Position numbers and translations under genes: made by a program. A stretch of 64,000 nucleotides of DNA, taken from the NCBI RefSeq assembly GCF_016863135.1, contig NZ_BOOH01000001.1, positions 62,001 through 126,000 on the forward strand, read 5' to 3'. This document shows, piece after piece, positions 1 through 8,512 of this stretch (positions are counted from its first letter, which is position 1; each line of letters starts with the position of its first letter). Source of the DNA: Planobispora longispora. GTDB taxonomy: Bacteria > Actinomycetota > Actinomycetes > Streptosporangiales > Streptosporangiaceae. The notes below the pieces were generated by a model. It searched no databases. It worked only from the letters and a program-made list of their open reading frames with translations, and was not told the origin of the DNA.

Positions 1-320
1 GAGGACGCTCCGGAAGCAGGGATTTCGACGCCGGACCGGGCCGGGCCACGCTCTCAGGGCATGCGGAGCCGCCTGACCCCGTCCGTCCCGTCCTCAAGCA
101 AGATCCCTGCTCCCGGGTCCGCCCTCGGACTCGGACACCCCGACCAGGAAGAAGACCCCGCCTCTCACCCCCCAGGGAGGCGGGGTTTCCTGGTTCCGAC
201 CTATGCCCAGATCACATGACTCATCGCCCAATTCAGGACTTGGTGGAGTTACCTCTATTCCATTGGGATATGCCCAGATAGTTACCCCATCCTTACCCTG
301 TCCTCCGTAGCCTCGACCCC
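1..320. other. Intergenic left edge without a gene
   Basis: I see no convincing coding region here. It holds the 143-194 hairpin and an 11-bp direct repeat TATGCCCAGAT at 202-212 and 269-279. The second copy lies in a small dyad (TGGG-N5-CCCA, 264-276). The stretch from 205 to 300 is poorer in GC than its surroundings, as expected of a promoter region for the small gene at 321, but I cannot name -35 and -10 boxes with confidence. Confidence 0.5.
143..194. terminator. Strong hairpin, probable terminator
   Basis: Arms ACCAGGAA (143-150) plus ACCCCGCCTC (155-164) pair with GAGGCGGGGT (177-186) plus TTCCTGGT (187-194). This gives 18 base pairs with one 4-nt bulge and a 12-nt loop. There is no U-run, which is common for actinomycete terminators. 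It probably ends a gene left of the window. Confidence 0.6.
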
Positions 321-518
321 ATGGGGATCTGGCGAGGGCCGGACGGCATCGAGGTAGAGGCGATCATGCGGGACGACCAGCCCTGCCTGCGCGTCACCCG
401 TACGGTCGGCCATGAGCGGGTGCTGATCGCGTACTGCGCGGACGTCCGCGAAGTGAACCGGTACGTGGACCTGGCGGACCTGGTCCCGGTGGAGGTCTCC
501 GGCCACGCCCGCGCCTGA
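321..518 (+). CDS. Small hypothetical protein (65 aa)
   Basis: A 65-residue soluble protein with no signal peptide or membrane segment. It starts at ATG 321 (MGIWRGPDG) and reads like a small beta-rich domain with alternating hydrophobic residues (VEAIM, LRVTRTV, RVLIAYC). I do not recognise the family. The ribosome-binding site is weak, so the start is uncertain. Codon usage is normal for the region (G/C at third positions), which supports real coding. It is followed 133 bases downstream by another very small gene on the same strand. Function unknown. Confidence 0.5.
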   Translation: MGIWRGPDGIEVEAIMRDDQPCLRVTRTVGHERVLIAYCADVREVNRYVDLADLVPVEVSGHARA

Positions 519-651
519 CCCGCGGACGGCGCCCGCGCCCGCCTCGCGGGCATCCGGGCACACCCGATCCGCGAACATCCGGCCATAGGCGATCCTGCGA
601 GAACGTGAACCTCGGCGGCGGGTGCGGCGTCGCTGTAGGCAGGGAGGCCCG

Positions 652-762
652 ATGGAAGTCCTGGACGGCCTCGCCGACGAAGACCTCCACCTGGAGCTCG
701 TCCTCGTCGAGGCCCTGCACTGGGAGGCGGAGCGGCTGACCGCGCAGCTCCGACGCCCCTGA
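652..762 (+). CDS. Very small hypothetical protein (36 aa)
   Basis: An ATG at 652 opens a 36-codon frame, acidic and leucine-rich (MEVLDGLADED at the start, ending in QLRRP), predicted to be one amphipathic helix or helical hairpin. An AGGGAGG ribosome-binding site lies 4 bases upstream, which is the main evidence. A strong hairpin follows at 827-850. It is too short for homology to be judged by eye. It could instead be the remnant of a longer gene, but nothing upstream in the same frame looks coding. Confidence 0.45.
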   Translation: MEVLDGLADEDLHLELVLVEALHWEAERLTAQLRRP

Positions 763-826
763 TCCGTTACGGAAAGCGAAGGAACCGGAACGGAGAGCGC
801 ACGCATGCCCGTCGTCTCACCCGGGA

Positions 827-850
827 CGGCGGGCACTGTTCTGCCCGCCG
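827..850. terminator. Hairpin between the 36-aa gene and hup
   Basis: CGGCGGGCA (827-835) pairs perfectly with TGCCCGCCG (842-850) around the loop CTGTTC. It lies 65 bases after the small gene and about 50 before the HU-like gene, so it can isolate the two transcription units. Confidence 0.55.
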
Positions 851-900
851 GGACTTCCCCGTAATGTTGGCTCTCCCGGGCACATGCGAGGAATCAGAGC

Positions 901-1188
901 ATGAACAAGCGCGAGCTGATCGAGAAGGCCGCCGCGGAGGCCGGCCTCACCCGACGGCAGACCGCCGCGGCGCTGGACGCGATTCTGGACACCATCCAGC
1001 ACGCCGTGGCGAGCGAGGACAAGGTCGCGATTCCCGGCTTCGGCTCCTTCGAGATCGTCCACAAACCCGCGCGCACCGGGCGCAATCCGCAGACCGGCGA
1101 GCCACTGGAGATCGCCGAGACCTGGACGGCGAAGTTCAAGCCGAGCCCCGGGTTCATGGGGCTGATCCGCCAGCGCAAGAAGGACTGA
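901..1188 (+). CDS. hup: HU-family DNA-binding protein
   Basis: A 95-residue nucleoid protein that binds and bends DNA as a dimer. The N-terminal helices (MNKRELIEKAAAEAGLT) are followed by the HU signature GFGSFEI near residue 47 and the flexible DNA arm ARTGRNPQTGE near residues 57-67. The arm keeps the RNP tip whose proline intercalates into DNA in this family. The C-terminus is a short lysine-rich tail (RQRKKD) and lacks the long PAKKA repeat domain of mycobacterial or streptomycete HupS-type proteins. A GAGGAA ribosome-binding site is placed 7 bases before ATG. It is monocistronic, convergent with the ABC gene. It may be a paralogue rather than the main HU. Confidence 0.93.
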   Translation: MNKRELIEKAAAEAGLTRRQTAAALDAILDTIQHAVASEDKVAIPGFGSFEIVHKPARTGRNPQTGEPLEIAETWTAKFKPSPGFMGLIRQRKKD

Positions 1189-1242
1189 CGACGGCCCGGC
1201 CCCGGACGCGGCCGACGGCTCTCGGGATCCGGCGATCCGGGG

Positions 1243-2049
1243 TCAGCGGTCGCGCACGGCCCGGGCGGACCAGCGGCCGTCCAGGCGGTCGATCCGGAGC
1301 GGGCGGCCGAAGCACTCCGACAGGGTGCCGCTCGTGAGGACCTCCTCCACCGGCCCCGACGCCAGAACCCGGGTGTCCCGCATCAGCAGGGCGTGCGTCG
1401 TGGTGGCCGGGACCTCCTCCAGGTGGTGCGTGACGGTGACCGTGGTCAGCGCCGGGCGGGTCGCGGCCAGCTCCTCCACCGCGGTGATCAGGTCCTCCCT
1501 GGCGGGCAGGTCGAGTCCGGCGAACGGCTCGTCCAGCAGCAGGACCACCGGCTCGGCCATCAACGCCCTGGCGACCCGGATCCGGGCCCGCTCCCCCTGG
1601 GAGCAGACGCGGAACAGCCGCTCGCCCAGGTCCTTGCAGCCCAGGTCGGCCAGGAGCCGGTGCGCGCGCTCGTGTTCGGCCGGGCCGTACCGGTCCCAGA
1701 GCGGGGCGCTGGTCCCGGTGTGACCGGTGAGGACGACGGTGTGCGCGGTGGTGCCCTCCTCCTCCAGCAGTTCCTCGTCGACGAGCCGCTGGCTGGCCGC
1801 GACCAGGCCGATGCGCCGGCGCAGCTCGCGCAGGTCGACGCGGCCCAGCCGCTGGCCGAGCACGGTGGCCGTGCCCTGGCTGGGGTGCCGTACGGCCGCC
1901 GCCAGCGACAGCAGCGTCGTCTTGCCCGCCCCGTTGGGCCCGAGGACCACCCAGTGCTGGCCGTACTCCACCCGCCAGTCGATGTCCGCCAGAAGCGTCC
2001 GGCTGATCACCCTGACCCCGACAGCGCTCAGTTCGATCGCTCCTGACAC
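1243..2049 (-). CDS. ABC transporter ATP-binding protein without partner permease
   Basis: A 268-residue ATPase. Walker A is GPNGAGKTT near residue 39, a Q-loop region follows, the signature is CSQGERARIRVARAL, and Walker B is VVLLLDEPFAGLD. The D-loop and the switch His (VTHHLEE) are present. The signature reads CSQGE rather than LSGGQ. This variant is seen in the ModF/YlmA-like group of stand-alone ATPases, which often lack an adjacent permease. I choose GTG at 2049 because GGAGGGG lies 6-7 bases upstream. An ATG 33 bases further upstream is in frame but has no such site. It lies 130 bases behind the kinase gene. The substrate is unknown. Confidence 0.82.
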   Translation of the reverse strand: MSGAIELSAVGVRVISRTLLADIDWRVEYGQHWVVLGPNGAGKTTLLSLAAAVRHPSQGTATVLGQRLGRVDLRELRRRIGLVAASQRLVDEELLEEEGTTAHTVVLTGHTGTSAPLWDRYGPAEHERAHRLLADLGCKDLGERLFRVCSQGERARIRVARALMAEPVVLLLDEPFAGLDLPAREDLITAVEELAATRPALTTVTVTHHLEEVPATTTHALLMRDTRVLASGPVEEVLTSGTLSECFGRPLRIDRLDGRWSARAVRDR

Positions 2050-2179
2050 AGACGTCCCCTCCGCCTCGGTTCGAGCGCTCACCCTAACGGATCGGCGTCT
2101 CCGCTCCCCGCGGGTTCAAGGGACGCGCCGCTCACCGTGACCGCCGCGGATCGGCCGGGAGCCCGGTCCCCGGCCGCCG

Positions 2180-3919
2180 TCAGTCGCCGATCTGGACGCC
2201 GGGGCTGGGCGAGGGGGAGACCGTGGCGGTCGGGGTCCCGGACGCGCTCGGCGTCGGCGTCGGGCTCTCGCCGTCGCCGGTCTGCGGGATCTGGGTGAAA
2301 GAGGGCTTCGGGCTGCCGGAGGACGACGGGCAGTCCGCCCCCTTGTTCCTGCCGTTCCCCCGGCCGTTGCCGTTCCCCTTGTTCTTGGCGTCCGCGCAGG
2401 TCTGCGGCTCCTCCGTGACGCCCGGGTCACCGGGCTCGCCGGGGTCGTCCGTCGTTCCCGGCGGCCCTTCCGGGGAGGGGCGTTCCCGATCGCCGGCGAC
2501 GCTGGGCGCCGGAACGGTCCGCGTGGTGGTGACCATGATCGTGGAGGGGGTGGGCGGGACCGTGAGCCGCACCCGGCTTCCCGGCGGCCGGGTGCCGCGG
2601 AAGGTCGAGTCCGTGGTCGGCTCGTCGGCCGGGATCACCATCGGCACGTGCTCGGGATGCCCGCCGACGACTCCGCCGCCGGCGTTCCCGGTGGCGACCA
2701 CCGTGATCGTCGCCAGCGAGACGGTGGCCAGCGCCGCGAAGCTCGCCTGGGGAAGATGCGCGCTCCTGCGCGGCCTGGCCCGGCGGGACGGCCGCGGCGG
2801 CTTGGCCTGATCGACCGGGATCGAGGGGTGGTCCCGGATCGGCGCCCCGCCGCCGCCCGGACCGGGTCCGGCGGAGGAGAACGGGCCGAACGCGGAGGCG
2901 GGGACCGGGAAGCCCGAGGACCACGAGGCCGCGGAGGCGGACGGCGCCGAGAGCGGCCCGCCGGACGCCAGCCGCACCCGGCCGCCTCCCGCCGGGTACG
3001 GCACCGGCGTCCAGATCTCGGCCAGCACCTCGGCGACCGCCTCGCGCGGGTCCCACGGGTCGCCGATCCCGCCCGCGGCGAGCAGCGCGCCGAGCAGGTC
3101 CGCCGCGCGCGGCCGGCGTTCGGGCTCCTTGGCCAGCGCCGCCTCGACGGCCGGGCGCAGCATCTCCGGGACCCCGGAGACGCGGGGCGGCTCGACCAGG
3201 ATCCGCCGGGTCAGCACGTCGGCCTCGCCCGAGCCGAACGGGTGGTGGCCGGTCGCCGCGTAGGCGATCAGGCAGCCCCAGGCGAAGACGTCGGAGGCGG
3301 GCAGGGCGGGGCCGCCGACGAGCCGTTCCGGGGCGACCCAGCCGGGGCTCCCCATGACCTGCCCGGCCTGGGTGTGCGCGGCGAGGGTGTCCACGTCCCT
3401 GGCGATCCCGAAGTCGATCAGCCGCGGGCCGGTGTCGGACAGCAGCACGTTGCCCGGTTTCAGGTCGCGGTGGACCAGACCGGCCTCGTGCACCGCCGTC
3501 AGCGCGGCGGCCGTGCCCAGGGCGGCGCCGTAGGCGAGGTCGGGGGTGAGCGGGCCCTGCGCGGCCACCACCTGGGACAGCGCGGGCCCCGGGATGTACT
3601 CCGAGACCAGGTAGGGCCGTTCGCGATCGGTGCCGTCCTCCACCACCGCCGCGGTGCAGAAGGGCACCACCCGCCGGGAGAACTTCACTTCCTCGGCGAA
3701 ACGGGCGCGGAGCGTGGCGTCGTTGAGGTGAACCGGGTGCGGCGTCTTGAGCGCCACCAGACCGCCCTGAGGGTGTTCGGCCAGGTAGACGACCCCCATT
3801 CCGCCGGTGCCGAGACGGCCCAGCAGGAGGTAGCGGCCGATGATGACCGGGTCCCCGACGGTCAGCGGCCGCACGCCAGGCGGCATGCCGCTCGTGGGGC
3901 CAGTTCCGCCACGTGCCAT
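2180..3919 (-). CDS. Membrane Ser/Thr protein kinase (PknB-like)
   Basis: A 579-residue Hanks-type kinase. The glycine loop is GRLGTGGMG (about residue 33), with the catalytic Lys in VALKT, HRDLKPGNVLL near residue 147, the DFGIARD magnesium loop and an APE-like VAPERL. The kinase domain ends near residue 270. A proline/serine linker and a basic stretch precede one membrane segment (about residues 395-415). Outside the cell lies a roughly 160-residue Pro/Thr/Ser-rich tail with a (GN)n(GR)n patch and no PASTA repeats, so the ligand differs from that of PknB. The start is ATG 3919, with AGAGAGG upstream. An earlier in-frame ATG at 3958 lacks support. It is probably a signalling kinase, with substrates unknown. 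Confidence 0.9.
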   Translation of the reverse strand: MARGGTGPTSGMPPGVRPLTVGDPVIIGRYLLLGRLGTGGMGVVYLAEHPQGGLVALKTPHPVHLNDATLRARFAEEVKFSRRVVPFCTAAVVEDGTDRERPYLVSEYIPGPALSQVVAAQGPLTPDLAYGAALGTAAALTAVHEAGLVHRDLKPGNVLLSDTGPRLIDFGIARDVDTLAAHTQAGQVMGSPGWVAPERLVGGPALPASDVFAWGCLIAYAATGHHPFGSGEADVLTRRILVEPPRVSGVPEMLRPAVEAALAKEPERRPRAADLLGALLAAGGIGDPWDPREAVAEVLAEIWTPVPYPAGGGRVRLASGGPLSAPSASAASWSSGFPVPASAFGPFSSAGPGPGGGGAPIRDHPSIPVDQAKPPRPSRRARPRRSAHLPQASFAALATVSLATITVVATGNAGGGVVGGHPEHVPMVIPADEPTTDSTFRGTRPPGSRVRLTVPPTPSTIMVTTTRTVPAPSVAGDRERPSPEGPPGTTDDPGEPGDPGVTEEPQTCADAKNKGNGNGRGNGRNKGADCPSSSGSPKPSFTQIPQTGDGESPTPTPSASGTPTATVSPSPSPGVQIGD

Positions 3920-4120
3920 CCGGATCAAGCCTCTCTGTACGAGCTTCGGCAAGCACACTGTGACGGGACCGGAGAGCTGTTCGCTCCTGACTAGTCATAA
4001 GGGATATGGCCGGTAAGGTCACTGATCCCCCAAGGTAAGTAACCATTGGTGGCGATGTGACTAGATATCCCGGTGTGACCTGCGAGGACGGCGCGGCGGG
4101 CCCCTCCCGGAGGGAACCCC

Positions 4121-5185
4121 TCAGGCGGCGGCGGAACCGGCCTCGGCCGTACGGTCACCGGACAGGACTTCACCGGACAGGACCTCGCCGGCGGAGGCCC
4201 GCGGGGCGGCCGGCGCCGGGACGTCCGGGGCCGCGTACCGTTGGGCCGCGGCGAGGAAGCGGGCGATGTGCTGGAACGCCCGCCGGGCCTCGGGGACGAC
4301 GTCGGCGAGGATGGGGAAGACGTGCGGCATCCGCCGCCACTCCTCGTAGGTGACCGGGACCCCGGCGGCGCGGGCGCGCTCGGCGACCCGGCGGCCCTCG
4401 TCGCGCAGGACCTCGGTCGAGCCGGTGACCACCATCAGCGGGGGCAGGCCGGCGTAGTCGCCGAACACCGGGGAGACCAGCGGGTCGCGGGCGTCGAGCC
4501 CGGCGGTCCAGCGGCGGGCGAGCCACTCGATGCGGCCGGCCGGCAGCAGCGGGTCGCTCAGGCGGTTGCTCCGCCGCGGGGTGTCGCTGAGGTCGGTCCA
4601 CGGGGACAGGCACACCGCGGCGGCCGGCAGCGGCGCCTGCCGGTCGCGCAGCGCCAGCAGGGTGGCCAGGGTGAGGTGCCCGCCGGCGGAGTCGCCGGCC
4701 ACCAGGATGTCGGCGGGGTCGTAGCCGCGCTCCAGCAGGCACTCGTAGGCCGCGACGGCGTCCTGGAGCGACTCCGCCGGCGTGTGGACCGGGCCCTGGC
4801 GGTAGTCGAGGGCCAGCACCGGGCGCCGGGCGGCGACCGACATGCGCCAGGTGATCGGCCGGTGGGTGGCCGGGGAGCAGACGAAGTAGCCGCCGCCGTG
4901 CAGGTAGAGCATGACCTTGCTCTCGTCGAGCCCGTGCCCGGCGCGGACCCACTCCCCCGCGCACGCCCCGACGCGGTCCTGCACCAGGCTCACGTGCGGG
5001 GGCAGCCGCAGCGGCACCTTCCCGGCGAGGCCGACCAGCCGCGAGGCGGCGACCACGCTGAGATCCGATCGGAGGAAGAGGCCGGAGATCGGTTTGACCG
5101 TGCTCCACATGAGCGTGTTGAGTGCGTTGGCCTGCCAGCTGACGGGGTAACCGGGACAGACGTCCACGTCGAGCTCATCGCGCAT
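4121..5185 (-). CDS. HSL-type alpha/beta hydrolase (esterase/lipase)
   Basis: A 354-residue carboxylesterase of the hormone-sensitive-lipase family. The oxyanion motif is LHGGGYF near residue 95, the nucleophile elbow is GDSAGGH near residue 165, and the acid and base are in the last third (catalytic His in RMPHVF). The N-terminal cap contains an amphipathic helix. The C-terminus ends in an Ala/Pro-rich tail with a duplicated EVLSG pentapeptide, encoded by a 15-bp repeat. AGGAGG lies 8 bases before ATG 5185. Substrates of this family are short-chain acyl esters. Nothing nearby identifies the true one. It may be the first gene upstream of the kinase, but a gap of about 200 bases separates them. 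Confidence 0.88.
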   Translation of the reverse strand: MRDELDVDVCPGYPVSWQANALNTLMWSTVKPISGLFLRSDLSVVAASRLVGLAGKVPLRLPPHVSLVQDRVGACAGEWVRAGHGLDESKVMLYLHGGGYFVCSPATHRPITWRMSVAARRPVLALDYRQGPVHTPAESLQDAVAAYECLLERGYDPADILVAGDSAGGHLTLATLLALRDRQAPLPAAAVCLSPWTDLSDTPRRSNRLSDPLLPAGRIEWLARRWTAGLDARDPLVSPVFGDYAGLPPLMVVTGSTEVLRDEGRRVAERARAAGVPVTYEEWRRMPHVFPILADVVPEARRAFQHIARFLAAAQRYAAPDVPAPAAPRASAGEVLSGEVLSGDRTAEAGSAAA

Positions 5186-5361
5186 GCGGGAACCTCCTGG
5201 CAGGAGGATTCCCCGTCAGAACTTCGTTCTACCATGCGCCAGACATATCGTAAGAGTTACGGACATATATCGGCTTTTCGCACCGGCTCCTTCCGACTCT
5301 CCTCCCCAGGCCGCCGGATAACCCGTTGTCCCAGCCCAGAGCGGCGAGGAAAATCTGAGGG

Positions 5362-6267
5362 TTGCCCCGACGACACCCCGAGGAGGCCGCCTTCCCACCC
5401 CGCGCCCGCTTCCCGTCCCGTCCGCGGCCCCCGGCCCGAACCCGCCCGCCGCGCCGCTCCGGCCTGCTGTCCCGCACCCGCCTGCCCCTCTACGCGCGCA
5501 TCGCCCGGTACGGCTTCCGCCGCCACTCCGCCTACCGCGCCGCCGCCCTCGCCGGAGCCTTCACCAACACCGTCTTCGGCATCCTGCGCGCCTACGTCCT
5601 GATCGCCCTGTGGCAGGCCCGTCCCGGCCTGGCCGGGTACGACGTCGCCGACGCCGTCACCTTCTGCTTCCTCAGCCAGGCGTTCATCGGCCCGATGCAG
5701 CTGTTCGGCGGCGGGCTCCAGCTCGCCGAGCGGGTGCGCGGCGGCGACATCGCCGTCGACCTCGCCCGGCCCGCCTCCCTGCAGGCGTGGAACCTCGCCG
5801 ACGACCTGGGCCGCGCCGCCTACCTGCTCCTGCTGCGCAGCGTGCCGCCGACCCTCGTCGGGGCCGCGCTGTTCGGCGTCGTCTTCCCCGCGGACCCCGC
5901 CGTCTGGGGCTTCTTCGCCGTCAGCTTCCTCCTCGGCGTGATCGTCAGCTTCGGCTGGCGCTACCTCGTGGCGCTGTCGTCCTTCTGGATCGTCGACGAC
6001 CGGGGCACGCAGTCGTTGTCGCTGGTGCTGATGATGTTCTTCAGCGGCATGGTCCTGCCGCTGAACCTCTTCCCCGGCTGGCTCGGCGCCCTGGCGCAGT
6101 CCCTCCCCTGGGCGGCGATGGTGCAGATCCCCGCCGACGTCTACCTCGGCAAGCGGGACGTGCCGCAGGCGCTCGCCCTCCAGCTCCTCTGGGCCGCGGC
6201 GCTGCTGGCGCTGGGCGCCCTGGCCACCCGCGCCGCCCGGCGCAAGGTGGTGGTCCAGGGTGGATGA
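5362..6267 (+). CDS. ABC-2 family permease subunit 1
   Basis: A 301-residue integral membrane protein with about six segments after an Arg/Pro-rich N-terminal extension. It is the first of three genes forming an ABC-2 exporter, with a permease at 6318 and an ATPase at 7111. The paired-permease arrangement matches the DUF990-type exporters found across actinobacteria. The start is uncertain: TTG 5362 gives the longest form but has only a close GAGG. The conserved part begins around RLPLYARIARYGFRRHS (near residue 40), so the real start may be an internal alternative codon. Confidence 0.82.
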   Translation: MPRRHPEEAAFPPRARFPSRPRPPARTRPPRRSGLLSRTRLPLYARIARYGFRRHSAYRAAALAGAFTNTVFGILRAYVLIALWQARPGLAGYDVADAVTFCFLSQAFIGPMQLFGGGLQLAERVRGGDIAVDLARPASLQAWNLADDLGRAAYLLLLRSVPPTLVGAALFGVVFPADPAVWGFFAVSFLLGVIVSFGWRYLVALSSFWIVDDRGTQSLSLVLMMFFSGMVLPLNLFPGWLGALAQSLPWAAMVQIPADVYLGKRDVPQALALQLLWAAALLALGALATRAARRKVVVQGG

Positions 6268-6317
6268 CCGCGCGAGATCCCGCCCGGGGTCCCGGGTGAG
6301 CCTCCGGGAGGCCGCCC

Positions 6318-7106
6318 GTGGTTAGGACCTACCTCCTGCTCGCCTGGACCTGGCTGCGCGCCTCGGCGCAGTACCCGATCCCGATGATCACAATGGCTCT
6401 CGGCTCGTTCGTGCTGAACGGGCTGGACGTCGCGGCGATCTGGGTGATCTTCGAGCACACCGACGCGCTGGGCGGCTTCGGGCTCGCCGAGGTCATGTTC
6501 CTGTACGGCGCCGCGGGCGTCTCCTTCGCCCTGGCCGACATGCTGTTCGGCAACGTCGACCGGCTCAGCCAGCACATCCGGGCCGGCACCTTCGACGCCG
6601 TGCTCATCCGCCCGGCGAGCGCGTTCGTGCAGATGACCACCGACCGGTTCGGCGTGCACCGGTTCGGCCGGATGGCCCAGGCCGCGGTGGTGCTCGGCAT
6701 CGCCCTGCCCCAGCTGGACCTGGAGTGGGGCCGGGCGTGGATGATCCCGGTGATGATCGTGTGCGGGCTCGTCATCTTCACCTCGATCTTCACCCTCGGC
6801 GGCGCGCTGCAGTTCCTGCTGACCGACGCCCCCGAGGTGGCCAACGCCTTCACCTACGGCGGCAGCACCCTGACCCAGTACCCCCTGACCGTCTACGGCG
6901 GCGACCTCGTCAAGGCGGTGACGTTCATCGTCCCGCTGGCGTTCGTCAACTGGCAGCCCGGCCTGTACGTGCTGGACCGGGACGACCCCTTCGGCCTGCC
7001 GCACTGGCTGCGCTTCGCCGCGCCCGCCGCGGCGCTGATCCTCGCCCTGGCCGCCGCCCTCGCCTGGCGGGCCGGCATCCGCCGCTACCGTTCCACCGGG
7101 AGTTGA
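6318..7106 (+). CDS. ABC-2 family permease subunit 2
   Basis: A 262-residue integral membrane protein with six hydrophobic segments, starting at GTG 6318 (MVRTYLLLAWTWLRAS) behind GGGAGG. It resembles the second permease of DUF990-type ABC-2 exporters: the N-terminal segment, the FEHTDALGGFGLAEVMFLYG region and the conserved VLIRPAS motif near residue 95 are all present. It lies 50 bases after permease 1 and 4 bases before the ATPase, so the three are almost certainly co-transcribed and assemble as a heterodimeric channel with the 7111 ATPase. Confidence 0.86.
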   Translation: MVRTYLLLAWTWLRASAQYPIPMITMALGSFVLNGLDVAAIWVIFEHTDALGGFGLAEVMFLYGAAGVSFALADMLFGNVDRLSQHIRAGTFDAVLIRPASAFVQMTTDRFGVHRFGRMAQAAVVLGIALPQLDLEWGRAWMIPVMIVCGLVIFTSIFTLGGALQFLLTDAPEVANAFTYGGSTLTQYPLTVYGGDLVKAVTFIVPLAFVNWQPGLYVLDRDDPFGLPHWLRFAAPAAALILALAAALAWRAGIRRYRSTGS

Positions 7107-7110
7107 CCGC

Positions 7111-7875
7111 ATGATCGAAGTCGACCGCGTCGGCCGGTCCTTCACCGTCGGCCGGGGCCGGTCCCGGCGGACCGTGCACGCCGTACAGGACCTGTCGTTC
7201 ACCATCGACGCCGGAGAGTTCGTCGGCTACCTCGGCCCCAACGGCGCGGGCAAGTCCACCACGATCAAGATGCTCACCGGCATCCTCGCGCCGACCTCCG
7301 GCCGGATCGAGGTGGCCGGGCTCGACCCCACGCGCCGCCGTACGGCCCTCGCCCGGCGCATCGGGGTGGTCTTCGGGCAGCGGACCACCCTGTGGTGGGA
7401 CCTGCCGCTCAAGGACAGCTTCGACCTGATCCGACACCTTTACAAAGTAGATCGAGATGATTTCCGCCGGCGGCTCGCCGAGCTGACCGATCTCCTCGAC
7501 CTCGGCGGCTTCATGAACACGCCGGTCCGGCAGCTGAGCCTGGGACAGCGCATGCGCGGCGACGTCACCGCCGCCCTCCTGCACGACCCGGCCGTCCTGG
7601 TCCTCGACGAGCCCACCATCGGCCTGGACGTGGTGAGCAAGGCCGCGATGCGCGCCTTCCTCGGCAGGCTCAACGCCGAGCGCGGCACCACGGTGCTGCT
7701 CACCACCCACGACCTCGGCGACATCGAGAAGCTCTGCCGGCGGGTCATGCTCATCCACCACGGCCGCCTCGGCTTCGACGGCACCCTCGACGACCTGCGG
7801 GCCACCGCCCCCGGCGAGGACTCCATCGAGGACGTCGTCACCCACCTCTACACGGCCTCGCCCGCCGACCGCTGA
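7111..7875 (+). CDS. ABC-2 exporter ATP-binding protein
   Basis: A 254-residue ATPase. Walker A is GPNGAGKSTT near residue 42, the Q-loop region FGQRTTLWWDLP is characteristic of the ATPases paired with DUF990 permeases, the signature is LSLGQRMRGD, and Walker B is AVLVLDEPTIGLD with the H-loop TTHDLGD. It drives export by the two permeases just upstream. No substrate can be inferred. Its last 28 bases overlap the convergent MarR gene. Confidence 0.92.
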   Translation: MIEVDRVGRSFTVGRGRSRRTVHAVQDLSFTIDAGEFVGYLGPNGAGKSTTIKMLTGILAPTSGRIEVAGLDPTRRRTALARRIGVVFGQRTTLWWDLPLKDSFDLIRHLYKVDRDDFRRRLAELTDLLDLGGFMNTPVRQLSLGQRMRGDVTAALLHDPAVLVLDEPTIGLDVVSKAAMRAFLGRLNAERGTTVLLTTHDLGDIEKLCRRVMLIHHGRLGFDGTLDDLRATAPGEDSIEDVVTHLYTASPADR

Positions 7876-8429
7876 GCCCGGTCCTTCTCCATCTCCGCGC
7901 GGACGGCCCCGCAGTCGGGATCCGTCTCGGCGGCCCGCTCGAGCCGCTCGGACAGCAGGGCGGCGGCCTCCGCGAGGTGCGCCAGGCGTTCGGCGCCGAG
8001 GGTCTCCAGTACGAGGACCCGCACGGACTCCTCCCGGACGCGCCGGGCGCGCTCGGCCGCCTCACGGCCGGCGGCGGTGAGGACGACGTCCCAGCCCCGC
8101 GCGTCCTCGGCGCACGTGTGCCGCTCCAGCAGGCCGCGGGCGCCCATGCGGGCGGCCTGGTGCGACAGGCGGCTCTTCTCCCACTGCAACGACCAGCGCA
8201 GTTCCAGCGCCCGCATGCGCCCCCGCGGGGCGTCCAGGAGCACGTCGAGGATCTGGTAGTCGGCCTCGGACAGGCCGGTGGCGCGCGTGAGCTCGCGTGC
8301 CAGGTGGGCGGCCAGCCGGGCGTGGACGGCCGTGTGACTCCGCCAGGCGTCCATCGCCGTCGCGGGGCCGGTCGCCGTCGCGGGGCCGGTCGGCGCCGTC
8401 GGGTCGGTCGATGGCGGGCGCGAGGTCAT
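7848..8429 (-). CDS. MarR-family regulator
   Basis: A 193-residue winged-helix regulator with a low-complexity N-terminus (repeated TGPATA). The helix-turn-helix lies around residues 60-90 (MRALELRWSLQWEKSRLSH, a recognition helix typical of the branch) and the wing follows at RHTCAEDARGWDVVLT. It is divergent from the flavin oxidase fusion at 8513. The 83-base gap holds two copies of a 14-bp sequence, so repression of the fusion gene and autoregulation are likely. Its 3' end overlaps the ABC ATPase gene by 28 bases. Confidence 0.86.
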   Translation of the reverse strand: MTSRPPSTDPTAPTGPATATGPATAMDAWRSHTAVHARLAAHLARELTRATGLSEADYQILDVLLDAPRGRMRALELRWSLQWEKSRLSHQAARMGARGLLERHTCAEDARGWDVVLTAAGREAAERARRVREESVRVLVLETLGAERLAHLAEAAALLSERLERAAETDPDCGAVRAEMEKDRAQRSAGEAV

Positions 8430-8449
8430 GGCTCCACCCTACGGCACGG

Positions 8450-8489
8450 ATGGTTGATACGTCACCAAACAAGGTATGGTTGATACGTC
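8450..8489. promoter_or_regulatory. Tandem 14-bp repeats, candidate MarR operators
   Basis: ATGGTTGATACGTC occurs exactly at 8450-8463 and again at 8476-8489, 26 bases apart (about 2.5 helical turns). The second copy sits in a GTAT-N5-ATAC dyad (8474-8486), and the first has GGAT-N5-ATAC. Both lie in the short gap between the MarR gene and the fusion oxidase, the expected place for shared operators. Confidence 0.6.
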
Positions 8490-8512
8490 TACTACTTTTG
8501 ACGGAGGACCCC

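Noticed and set aside
5362-5480. Separate small gene from the Arg/Pro-rich N-terminus of the first ABC-2 permease
   Set aside because: It is continuous with the permease frame and lacks its own stop. It is better seen as an uncertain start.
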